Positions 54,301 through 62,100 of a stretch of DNA of 64,000 bases are shown piece after piece. Source of the DNA: an uncultured Erysipelotrichaceae bacterium. Its GTDB lineage: Bacteria > Bacillota_I > Bacilli_A > Erysipelotrichales > Erysipelotrichaceae. The DNA is taken from NCBI GenBank assembly GCA_949289855.1, contig CASEPS010000004.1, positions 1-64,000 of the forward strand, given 5' to 3'. The stretch's first letter is position 1. The number at the start of each line of letters is the position of its first letter. The position numbers were made by a program, and so were the translations under genes. Under the pieces are notes generated by a model. It had not been told where the DNA came from. It worked only from the letters and a program-made list of their open reading frames with translations, and searched no databases.

Positions 54301-55451
54301 TAGAAGGCAACGAATACACAGTACGTGAAGTTGATGAAGTCAACGGTTACTATTTCGCAGAGAATCAGACAATCAATACAACTGAGAAGGAAGATCATAC
54401 AACAACAATGATTGATAACATCATCAATTACCGTATCAACAAGGTAGATGAAGATGGCAACAACATTGCTGGTGTTCTCATGTCCATGAAGGATATTACA
54501 GATCCTGAAAATCCGGTTGATATTGAACTGCCAAACGATGGTGTAACAACGGAAGTTGGATTCGATCTTTCTGGTGTACTCATTGCTGGTCATAGATACG
54601 AGATCACAGAAGAAAGAACAGTTGATGGCTTCTCCATGCCACAGGTATCCACAATGGAATTTGTAGTACCAACACATGGCAGTGCTGAATGGACAGTTCT
54701 GAACTTTGAAAATCTCTCCAATGCAATTGCAGTATCCAAGGTTGATAACTATGGCAAGCCACTCGCTGGCGCACATATGGCAATCTATGAAGTAACAGTA
54801 GCAGAAGATGGAACAATCACTGAAGGTGATATGGTCTATGAGTTCACAACTACTGAAGCTCCAACAGATATTTCCGATTATGTCAAAGGCGGAGATGGTT
54901 CCCAGTACATGCTGAGAGAAGTAGAAAGCCCATTCGGTTATGATCAGATTGCAGACATGCTGTTCTCAGTAGATATGGCAGAACCTGGCACAGCACAGAT
55001 GATTACAGCAATTGACAGCCTTGAACATGTATTCATCGAAGCTGAAAAGGTAGATGCTGCTGATCACAACAAGAAGCTTGAAGGCGCAGAGCTTACACTG
55101 TTCACAGCAGACGGTGAAATTGCGAAGACTGTAGATGGCAAGGATGCTGTTGCTGTAACAGATAAGAATGGCGAAGTAAGCTGGGAAGTTGAATACGCTG
55201 AAGGCATGTACGTTCAGGAAACAAAAGCTCCTGAAGGATACAAGCTCAACTCCAATTACCACGAAGTTAAGATCGAAAAGGATTACACATTCAGTGAAAA
55301 TGATCCGATTGAAATCATGGTAGCTGATGAAGCTGATCCTAAGACTGGTGTTACTTCCGGAATTGGCGGAATGATTGCAATGGCTGGAATGGCAGGCGCA
55401 CTCGGCGTACTGCTTTACAGCATGCGCAAAAAGGAATCAGAAGCAGACTGA
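48315..55451 (+). CDS. Second giant SpaA/Cna_B adhesin with unknown N-terminal head
   Basis: 2378 residues. Signal peptide (1-36, ending KAYAES). Residues ~37-290 are a head I do not recognise (NFNYQFEVSLVDFEGVDLKLL... DYIIESTKTPNNIKPI). It is beta-rich with an AT-rich codon choice unlike the rest. From residue ~293 (VSIDVTKKSSNPEMTDSNSLYSLEGAVY) the stalk is parallel to that of the first adhesin: SpaA domains with E-boxes such as RETTAPEGYI, KETAAPTGYH and RESSAPEGYV. The C-terminus is DPKTG, membrane helix, MRKKESEAD. A wall-anchored fibre; substrate of a PKTG-type sortase. GGAAGGGAAAGG before ATG. Confidence 0.9.
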   Translation: MNKFLKKLRAIVSSLAVAGMVLSSGQGFQYFTKAYAESNIKNFNYQFEVSLVDFEGVDLKLLDKSSVKLEDWKAILIAYEDITDSDGNVIMHKGDPAIDINGDPIEFYFDELNLDGSTYTNHNILGKAISLGNLVFNKKNYSVYDGKYRLKITDTGPGFHKSIGFDDIDLTKDNYFIFSQSLNTLHVYTLSYLNHNIPELTDDFAFNILSAEDNSLICSFEPHLITEEEANTGRYVGELDYYISGLSAGDYIIESTKTPNNIKPIKQLFTINEYSDSSNTGVRLNLEPVDKEVSIDVTKKSSNPEMTDSNSLYSLEGAVYSLYTDSQCATEPVGSVTINAEGKGTSETITLDPDVTTLYAKETTAPTNGSYELNPEIIEVPIQENKGSFTATDTPISDPLNIAVRKTTPDGDVVANPASLAGAEFTINYYNGDYPTLDDLAGVEPDEQWVLKTEKGADGTYSLNINEEFFLGTLTIQETKAPNGYTTKGGLEYTVNGETKTGATDNGVALFRLYNENGTVTLKSADNAVVDNSSVSKEDEVIRGSLEVTTTDAEVGGVVQGDAKNLSATFTLHNDNDYDAVMRDAEGNVLGTAAAGQDFNYTITTDESGYWKSSDNFLPVGKYTLRETTAPEGYIASDEQYTFTLSAGTTSISVNDIFKNTIMRGGFEFQKNDSVLGAQAQGNAELETKFAVYNISSHAVTVNGVSYPVNAKIFETSTDENGYYKTTANMLPYGTYKLVETEAPEGYTLNGVTETTFSIRNNGEVVNLKEQKISDEVIRGGFKVQKYDSELESGAQGDAGLQISFDVISNSDKPVVVNGVTYNKGDVVLSASTDENGYYESTADLLPYGDYTLKETAAPTGYHMQGDLEESFTISENGTIVDLTDHKITDTVIRGGFKVQKHDVFTGTRPQGDTNLQMTFDIINSSPNAVIVNGEEYASGETVYTASTDENGYFESTDTLLPYGTYTLRETKAPVGYTSDGVIETVFTVREEGGITDLTDHKIQNRPVLGGVAIHKVLTDVEGTNWTENEEGAIFGIVKNSYVEQYGSVAEAIAHQYDVTTAEVTNRDWLNANLFAEGNTANTVNQDGTNPDLMTGHEYAVIRTDANGDATTGETALAFDDYTVAQLASGDDEITVTDQKYNVTISEDGTVIQLQASNIPQTYFIRMVKKDADTGKLSTFNSAEFKIYQLEDVRGEEVNEYVTMKVGSVTYDTFRTASANGAEDLPSGTFYAAGESAGSVTTPLKLESGLYRIEEVGTPDGFITTDAVEQVVRLSNISETDEEGNHFITVTISDPRAYGELVINDVIAETAADADLIPADILSKIEFTLTADEDIINPDDGTVLTKKGEVAKDILGNTVGKFNLNAEGKATVSKIAFGSYTLTQTYIPDELAVNTETWDVDFVQAEDDVTTQVYNVTLDIENKPTVVALSKKDVSGEGELAGASMQIVDGETDTVVAEYTTGEKVYTVKGLKRDNVYLMREIAAPNNGEYVKAKDVNFEVNDDGSSKTVTMIDKLVTLNKTDVNDSLVAGAEITITDAKGETVDVITTDGENTFRIHNLTAGETYKVSETVVPDGYVKFNDFTFTVADDGKDQTLDIINKIVSVSKVDAEGNPVSGADMIVITEDGAPVDNWTTDGTAHNVSGLEEGREYILRESSAPEGYVKANDITFTAEGADENGVKADQSIEMTDKKVTVTKKDVDGNFVTGAEITLTDRYGNVADKWTTGEEGYNPSNLVAGETYTVSETVVPAGYVKFNDFTFTVADDGKDQTLDLVNKIVSISKVDDEGNPVTGAEMAILDGEGNTVDSWTTDGTDHNASGLAEDGEYVLREVKAAEGYVRANDIAFTADGADEENIKANQTVVMTDKQLVLNITDSEGNPVEGVGVALIDKDGVTVDTWTSDETGKYAASNLIVGETYTVSETATPAGYVKFNDFTFTVTDDGKDQTVTIVNNVETVAKVDQDGEFLAGASLEVVDSEGTVIDSWISGEEGHNVSGLVEGNEYTVREVDEVNGYYFAENQTINTTEKEDHTTTMIDNIINYRINKVDEDGNNIAGVLMSMKDITDPENPVDIELPNDGVTTEVGFDLSGVLIAGHRYEITEERTVDGFSMPQVSTMEFVVPTHGSAEWTVLNFENLSNAIAVSKVDNYGKPLAGAHMAIYEVTVAEDGTITEGDMVYEFTTTEAPTDISDYVKGGDGSQYMLREVESPFGYDQIADMLFSVDMAEPGTAQMITAIDSLEHVFIEAEKVDAADHNKKLEGAELTLFTADGEIAKTVDGKDAVAVTDKNGEVSWEVEYAEGMYVQETKAPEGYKLNSNYHEVKIEKDYTFSENDPIEIMVADEADPKTGVTSGIGGMIAMAGMAGALGVLLYSMRKKESEAD
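51346..55430 (+). repeat. Long diverged direct duplicate, copy 2
   Basis: Counterpart of 30286-34500. Order of domains and much of the DNA sequence agree up to the common end IGGMIAMAGMAGALGVLLYS. Differences are mostly third-base changes, which points to duplication followed by selection on protein sequence. Confidence 0.8.
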
Positions 55452-55465
55452 TCAACAAACTGCAT

Positions 55466-55500
55466 TAAAGGCACAGAAAACATATTATCTGTGCCTTTTT
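55466..55500 (+). terminator. Terminator after the second giant adhesin
   Basis: AAAGGCACAGA (55466-55476) pairs with TCTGTGCCTTT (55487-55497), followed by T. It shares the AAAGGCACA core with the terminator at 48202. Confidence 0.85.
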
Positions 55501-55506
55501 ACATAT

Positions 55507-55538
55507 GTCGTTCATTGGCGCATGAACCAATGAACATC
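55507..55538 (+). ncRNA. Single octaloop hairpin between the second and third adhesin genes
   Basis: GTTCATTGG, loop CGCATGAA, CCAATGAAC: nine perfect pairs and the most frequent octaloop. It follows a terminator and ACATATG, as in the other units, and ends 33 bases before the next start codon. Confidence 0.75.
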
Positions 55539-55571
55539 AAAAAAACCTGAAAAAGGAAAGGGGAATCAAAA

Positions 55572-57980
55572 ATGATTAAAAAAGTCAAAACTATGATGAA
55601 ATCATTAATCACTTCATTTGCTGTAATGGGAATGGCATTATCATTTATTCCAACTCAAATTATGGCAGAAGAACCAACTACAGAAGCAGGAACAGCGGTT
55701 GTACAGGAAACGACAACAGAAGATGGTACTCACGAACCAGGTCCGGATGGCTTGATTGCATCAGGAACCGATGAAGATGGTGATGTATTATGGCAGATTG
55801 ACGAAAATGGAATATTAACAATAAGCCCAGCTAATGGGGAGAGTGGTGATTTTTCATACTACAGTGATAGTAGTAATATTCCTGACTGGGTGCCATGGTA
55901 TGAATATAGAAAAGATATTAAAACCATTCATACAAATGGGAAGATCACAATATTGGATGCTGCGTGGCTGTTTTATGGTTGCACAAATTTGACTGATATT
56001 AGTGGACTTGCTTCATGGGATATAACGCCTGTTTGGTATATGACAGCTGTGTTTGAGGGGTGTGTTAATCTAACGGATATTTCTCCTTTGGCTAATTGGG
56101 ATATGTCGAATGTATCTAATTTAACTGCCCTCTTTTCAGGTTGTAGTAGTCTGTCAGATTTAAGTCCTATTAAAAATTGGAATTTAAGACGTTTATCTAG
56201 TACATATGAAACGTTTAGAGCATGTACAGGTTTAACAGATATTTCTCCTTTAGCCAATTGGGACGTTTCGAATCTTGGTACAACAAACGGCATGTTTCAA
56301 GGATGCAAAAATATAAAAAGTCTTGATGCATTAGCAAGTTGGAATGTTTCTGGAATATACTGGATGGATTCAATGTTTTCAGGTTGCTCATCAATAACAA
56401 ATCTTAACGCAATTAAAAATTGGAAAACAGAAAGACTATCTTCGATGACAGCTGCATTTGAAAATTGTGAAAATCTTGTAGATATCAGTGGGTTAGAAAA
56501 TTGGAATGTAGCAAATGTCAAGAATTTATCTGATGTTTTTAGTGGATGTAAAAATTTACAAGACATTTCTCCATTAACAAACTGGAACACATCTAATGTG
56601 AATTTACTGGGTGGAATGTTCAAGAACTGTAGTTCTTTGACTGATATTTCTCCTTTAACTAATTGGAATACTTCAGCTGTTACCGATCTTACAGGATTTA
56701 AAAGACTTGGTTTTCAACATGGTTGGTATGGATCGGGAGATGGAATGTTTGCTGGATGCGTTTCTCTTTCAAATATTGAACCGATTTCAGGATGGGATCT
56801 TTCGAATAATACAAATTTATCAAATATGTTTAATGGATGCATTTCACTCGAAAGTAATAATGCATTACTGAATTGGAGTCTTGAAAAAACGACAACTGTC
56901 GAAGGAATGTTCAACCGATGCTCTAATATGAAAGAAGCGGATATAAGCAATTGGAAATTAAACACAGGAACAATAACAAAGAATCTTTTTAGCGGTTGTA
57001 CAAGTCTTTCCTCGATAAAAGTTGCTGACGGAACAATATTGTCCGATATGGGCATTCCATCTCATGAAGAAAGTGGACAATATACTGAAAACTGGGCGTA
57101 TGGAGATCCGTATAATCATACTGAAATTAAATCACATCAAGATTTTATCTCTCAGCCATTAACCGGTGGAACCTGGTATTGGGAGAAGAAAGATCCATCT
57201 GTAGTGGCATCTGTTACTGTAAAAGATAATCATGGAAATTATGTTTGCGGAACAACAGTCACAGTTACAGATGCAGAAGGAAATAAAGTGTTTGAAAGTA
57301 CAACAGGTTCTGAAACACTTGCTCTTCCAGAAACGCTTGTTCTTAATGATAAATATACTGTAGCAGTAACGGCCCCATATGGTTATGAAAATCCGGAAGC
57401 GCAGGAAATCACGATTGAAGGAACAGCCGATAATCCGCAGACTATAGATTTTGTCGTACCATTGAAACAGTTGACAATCACAATTAATGCAGTAGATGAT
57501 GAAGGAAATTCTATTGATGGTGGTGAAGTTGCAGTATACAGATATTCTGATAATGCAGTTGCAACCGATATCAATGGGCAGCCGGCACAAGCATCAATTA
57601 CTAAAGATGGACAGACAATGTTCATTCTTGAATATGATTCAAACGGTTATTATGTAAAACAGATCAGTGCTGCTGAAGGTTATGAAATTGACAGCAATAC
57701 TTATGAGATTAATAAAGATCTCGAAGATCAGCTGGTAACATTCACGAATAATCTGATTAAGCAGGAAGAACCAGAACCAACAGAAGAGCCTGATCAAGAG
57801 CCAGAAGAAACCCCTGTGACTACACCAATACCGACAGAAGAACCAGAAAAGGAAGAAAATGAGAATCCAAAAACTGGTGTTGTTTCAGGATTTGGTGGCA
57901 TGATTGGTACAGCTGGTATTGCTGCTGTAGCCGGCGCGATGCTTTATAAAGCACGCAAAAAGGAAAAAGATTCTGAATAA
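55572..57980 (+). CDS. Sortase-anchored BspA-type leucine-rich-repeat adhesin
   Basis: 802 residues. Signal peptide ending IMAEEP. Residues ~125-480 are tandem ~24-residue repeats of the BspA/DUF285 'surface protein 26-residue' type, pattern L-DISPL-NWN-SNV--L--MF-GC. Two Cna_B-like domains follow (VTVKDNHGNYVCGTTVTVTD; LTITINAVDDEGNSIDGGEVAVY), then a Pro/Glu-rich wall-spanning stretch and NPKTG, membrane helix, RKKEKDSE. The anchor closely resembles those of the two giant adhesins, but the long stalk is absent. BspA-type repeats bind host or bacterial surface ligands in other species. AAAGGGG before ATG. Confidence 0.88.
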   Translation: MIKKVKTMMKSLITSFAVMGMALSFIPTQIMAEEPTTEAGTAVVQETTTEDGTHEPGPDGLIASGTDEDGDVLWQIDENGILTISPANGESGDFSYYSDSSNIPDWVPWYEYRKDIKTIHTNGKITILDAAWLFYGCTNLTDISGLASWDITPVWYMTAVFEGCVNLTDISPLANWDMSNVSNLTALFSGCSSLSDLSPIKNWNLRRLSSTYETFRACTGLTDISPLANWDVSNLGTTNGMFQGCKNIKSLDALASWNVSGIYWMDSMFSGCSSITNLNAIKNWKTERLSSMTAAFENCENLVDISGLENWNVANVKNLSDVFSGCKNLQDISPLTNWNTSNVNLLGGMFKNCSSLTDISPLTNWNTSAVTDLTGFKRLGFQHGWYGSGDGMFAGCVSLSNIEPISGWDLSNNTNLSNMFNGCISLESNNALLNWSLEKTTTVEGMFNRCSNMKEADISNWKLNTGTITKNLFSGCTSLSSIKVADGTILSDMGIPSHEESGQYTENWAYGDPYNHTEIKSHQDFISQPLTGGTWYWEKKDPSVVASVTVKDNHGNYVCGTTVTVTDAEGNKVFESTTGSETLALPETLVLNDKYTVAVTAPYGYENPEAQEITIEGTADNPQTIDFVVPLKQLTITINAVDDEGNSIDGGEVAVYRYSDNAVATDINGQPAQASITKDGQTMFILEYDSNGYYVKQISAAEGYEIDSNTYEINKDLEDQLVTFTNNLIKQEEPEPTEEPDQEPEETPVTTPIPTEEPEKEENENPKTGVVSGFGGMIGTAGIAAVAGAMLYKARKKEKDSE

Positions 57981-58012
57981 GTCAGTAATCAATATTCCTA
58001 AAATAAAATAAG

Positions 58013-58155
58013 ACAAAGTTAACGTGCCGTGAAATATCGGCACGTACTTTGTTCTGGCGGCTCAGATCAGACAAACACGACGATCAAAAAAAACATAATA
58101 ACTGGACTAATGATGTGTGGGCATCTTAATCCCACAACCGTTCTGATCTGAACCG
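58013..58155 (+). promoter_or_regulatory. Structured leader ahead of the class C sortase
   Basis: Two large stems fill the gap. First: ACAAAGT-TA-ACGTGCCG (58013-58029) with CGGCACGT-ACTTTGT (58038-58052), 15 pairs and one TA bulge. Second: CGGCTCAGATCAGA (58058-58071) with TCTGATCTGAACCG (58142-58155), 13 of 14 pairs, enclosing a TGTGGG/CCCACA hairpin (58116-58136). Neither has a clear T-run directly after the stem. The first may terminate the upstream gene; the second looks like a regulatory leader. Confidence 0.6.
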
Positions 58156-58202
58156 TGAGAACAGGGTTAAAGATGCAATGAAATTAGAAAGAGGGAGTTG
58201 CA

Positions 58203-59135
58203 TTGAATTTTAAAAAGAAGAAACAAAAAGCAAGGGCAAGACCCAATAAAAGCAAAAAGAAAACAGATAAGGGATTGATTGTGGCGTTCCTCGTTATGAT
58301 GATCGGATGGTATGTCATGATTTTCCCGGTATCCAATGATCTGATCAACAAGATTTACAACATCAATACAATCAATATTTATCAGAGTTCTACGCAGAAT
58401 TTTTCTGATGATGAGATTGAAAAAATGCTTCAGAATTGTCGGGATTATAACGGGACAATTTATGAAGAACAACAGGTGCAGACTTTCCGGTACAGAGGGC
58501 CAAATGCTACAGATGATGTTTATGAAAGTCTTCCTGCCGGAAGTCAGACAATCGGTTCAATCAGAATACCAGAGATTGATGTAAATATTGCAATTGGTCA
58601 TGGTACAAAAGACAGCATGCTTCAGGGTGAAGCAGGGCATCTGTATGGTACATCATTACCTGTTGATGGAGAAAATGTTCACGCAGTTATTGCAGGACAT
58701 TCGGCTTTATCAACAGCCAAACTGTTTACAGATCTTGATGAACTGGAAATCGGTGATGAGTTTTATATCACAGTATTAAATCAGGAATACAGATATGTTG
58801 TAGATCAGATAGAAGTCATGCTTCCAACTGAAGAAGCTGAATATGAACAGATTGTTGAAGGAAAGAACTATGTAACTCTTTATACATGTACTCCTTATGG
58901 AGTAAATACGCACCGGCTTCTGGTCAGAGGAGAACTGGCAGAAGCAAAGACTGTCGAACTCGACGGTCACGGTCTTAACAATCCATATCTCTTGCAGACA
59001 ATCAAGTACAGTGCAGAACTTGTCTTCCTGATTCTGCTGCCGTTCTTTATTGTTCTGGCTAAGTTTATATATACAGATATCAAATACTGGCAAAAGAAAA
59101 GGAAGAAGGAAAAAATGAAAGGGGAAAGCGTATGA
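58203..59135 (+). CDS. Class C (pilin-polymerising) sortase
   Basis: 310 residues with membrane segments near both ends (about 24-45 and 268-290), the class C topology. Catalytic His in AVIAGHSALS (about 166), Cys in YVTLYTCTPYGVNTHRLLVRG (about 229) and the Arg in THRLL. A lid-like segment (YRGPNATDDVYESL) lies before the barrel but the usual DPW/DPF lid motif is not evident. The start codon is TTG 58203 behind GAGGGAG; no in-frame ATG is near. It should polymerise the LRTGG pilins. Its stop overlaps the next start (ATGA). Confidence 0.9.
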   Translation: MNFKKKKQKARARPNKSKKKTDKGLIVAFLVMMIGWYVMIFPVSNDLINKIYNINTINIYQSSTQNFSDDEIEKMLQNCRDYNGTIYEEQQVQTFRYRGPNATDDVYESLPAGSQTIGSIRIPEIDVNIAIGHGTKDSMLQGEAGHLYGTSLPVDGENVHAVIAGHSALSTAKLFTDLDELEIGDEFYITVLNQEYRYVVDQIEVMLPTEEAEYEQIVEGKNYVTLYTCTPYGVNTHRLLVRGELAEAKTVELDGHGLNNPYLLQTIKYSAELVFLILLPFFIVLAKFIYTDIKYWQKKRKKEKMKGESV

Positions 59136-62100
59136 AAGCCAAACGAATACTGACGGCGTTTCTGCTATCCGCAATGGCACTTACTGAACTTCCTTCCGTC
59201 TATGCGGAAGAACCAGTTCCAAGTGCTTCACCGGTAACTGAAACAGAATCGCAGAATAACAGTAATTCCGAAAGCTCAGGATCTCAGACAGTTATTGAAA
59301 CCGTCCCGGTAGAAACAATTGAAATTCCTCCGGAAGAAACACCTGTTCCATCGGAAACGCCCGTCGCAACAGAACAGCCATCAGCCACAGAAATTCCTGT
59401 AGCTGAAACACCCGTTCCTTCACAACCGGCTGAATCTGATCCTGAACCATCCGTCACGCCATCTGCACCAACTGTAGAAACAGTTGAAACAGAAGATGAG
59501 ATGACAAGAGAAGAAATTCTTTCTCTGACAGGTGGAGATGAGGAAAGAGCTGATCTGATTGAAAATATACAGGCATATATTGATGATGAGATTGCCAAGG
59601 ATCCTCATTTCACACTTATGGTGTCTGGAAGCGGAACAGTCGAAATTACTGATTCTGATGGTGTTGTTACAGCATACCGCTGGGATGAAACAGAAATCAG
59701 AAATGGCGAAGATGAAGGAAAGAAATCAGATGATACTAAATTTACATTCCCGATTTATGGTGAAGAAGGGGATGTATACCACATCAGAACCATTCCGGAT
59801 GATCAGGAAAGCACATTAAAGTTTGATGTTACAGAATATGAGACAGCAGTTAAAGGAACTACTGAAAATCTGGTTGCAAAGAAACAGGAAGAAAACCAGA
59901 ATAATGACCCGGTTACTGAACTGGAATACGATGTAACAATGAAGGCTGATCATTATACAGAAATTGCTGTATCGTTCAGCGAGGTTTATACACAGCAGAT
60001 GTCTCCTTCTGATCTTGCGGAAGAAGACAAGGGTGTAGTTGAGACACTGATCGATGCGGTGCTGAATCCAACTGAAGCACATGCTGCAGGAGAGACAGTT
60101 AATATTACTGGCTGGTGTTCACCATCTGCCGGTGGATATGGTTATCTCTATAATGACCGATTTAATCTGAATAGTTCCAATGATCCTGTTCTGCAGAGCT
60201 ATATTACTGCATATAGAAATCAGACTGGTTCTGCGCCAGTGGTCATCTGTCAGAATCATGGTGACTATCCGCCAAAAGATGGAAGTTATACATTCACTTA
60301 TTCCACAAGAACAAGAGCGGATGGTTGGATTGAAGTTAGTATTTCACTAAATACACGAGTTCTTGCTTCTTCAGTCTGGGGAAACAATAGTTACTTCAAT
60401 TCTCATCCATATATTCAGGCTGCTTCCGGAACATTTGCTATTCCTCCTCAGGTAAGGAATGTTGCGGTAGAACTCACAAAAGTATCTGATAATCCGGCAG
60501 TCACAAATGCATATCCAGATTATTACAGTCTCGCCGGTGCGGTATATGGAATTTATACAGATGCAGGATGCACACAGCAGATCGGTACAATGACAACCAA
60601 TGCAAATGGTAAAGCAAGCGCTACTCTTTCAGTAAGCACAGCGTATAACACTCTGTATACAAAAGAACTCACTGCACCAAAGGGATTTAATCTTGATGGG
60701 AATGTAAGATCTGCTGCTATCAGCAACGGACGTTCATCGTTTACATCGTATGAATCTGTAACTCAGATTGAACAGTTTGTTCTGAAAACAGATGAAAACG
60801 GAACTCCGATTGCAGGTGCCCAGCTTGCATTGTACAAACAGTCGGGCGAACTTGTAACTGCATGGGAATCAACTGGTGATGCAAAAGCCCTTTACCTTGA
60901 TCCGGGACATTATGTTTTAAAAGAAACATCAGCTCCTGCCGGATACTACATTGCAGATCCGGTCGAATTCGAAGTGGTTCCTGGTGTCAGCGGTCAGACA
61001 TATACTATGAACGATAAGCCAATCAAATATGCAGTCGAAAAGATTGATAAAGATACTGGTGAACCACTTGCAGGTGTAACGCTTGAACTCAGAAATATTT
61101 ATGGACAGGTTGTAGATCAGTGGGTGACAGACGGAACACCACATAACATTCCTAAAGAAGTTCTGGAGCAGGGCAAGACATACAGAATTCGTGAAACAGC
61201 TACAGTTCCAGGTCATTATCATCTGGATAAAGAAATCGAATTCACCGTTGGTTCCCAGACTGATGAGGCAATTACCATCACAGTTGATAACCCGGTCATC
61301 CATTATGGTGCATTAAAGAAAGATGCTGTAACTGGTGTTTTCCTTTCCGGAGTAAATCTTCAGCTGAAAGATAGTTCGGGAATGGTTCTGGATGAATGGA
61401 CAACGGATGGAAATATCCATGAGTTCGATCCGGAAATTCTGAATGCCGGAGAAACATATTACATTCATGAAGTTGGTACAATTGATGGTTATTACAGAAA
61501 TCCTACAGATGTAAAGTTTACAATTCCAAAGAATGTAGTTGTTGCTGGAGTTGTAGAAGTCAGTATGGAGAACTGGCCAATCAGATATGCAATCGACAAG
61601 ATTGATAAAGACACAGATAAAAGACTGCCGGGTGTGACACTTGCAGTTTATGATTCAGAAGATAATGAAATTGAAAGATGGACATCATCTGAATCCGGTC
61701 CACATAACATCAGTGCAAAGCTGAAAACGGGAGAAACATATCAGGTCAGAGAACTTGAAACAGTCAATGGATATTATCTGAATGACAGTGTGGAAGAGTT
61801 CACCGTATCTGAAACATCTTCTTCCAGTACACAACAGAATGTAATAACAGTGACATTCGAAAATACAAGCATTGATTTCTATGTCATCAAGCGTGACAAG
61901 GAAACAAAAGAAAATATAGCCGGAGTAGAACTTCAGTTGTTCAACAGTTCCGGAGATCTGGTACATACATTTGTTTCCTCTAATCTGACTGTTTCTGGTT
62001 ATCACATTCCATCACAGTATCTTGTGGCTGGCGAAACTTATACGGTAAGAGAGTCAAAGCCAATTAACGGATATTACTATGCGGAGGACGTGCAATTTAC

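Noticed and set aside
46351-54776. Very long antisense frames (677 and 946 codons; also 606 codons at 31628-33448)
   Set aside because: They mirror the biased codons of the repetitive adhesin and pilin genes, are Cys/Ile-rich with no domain pattern, and lack ribosome-binding sites.
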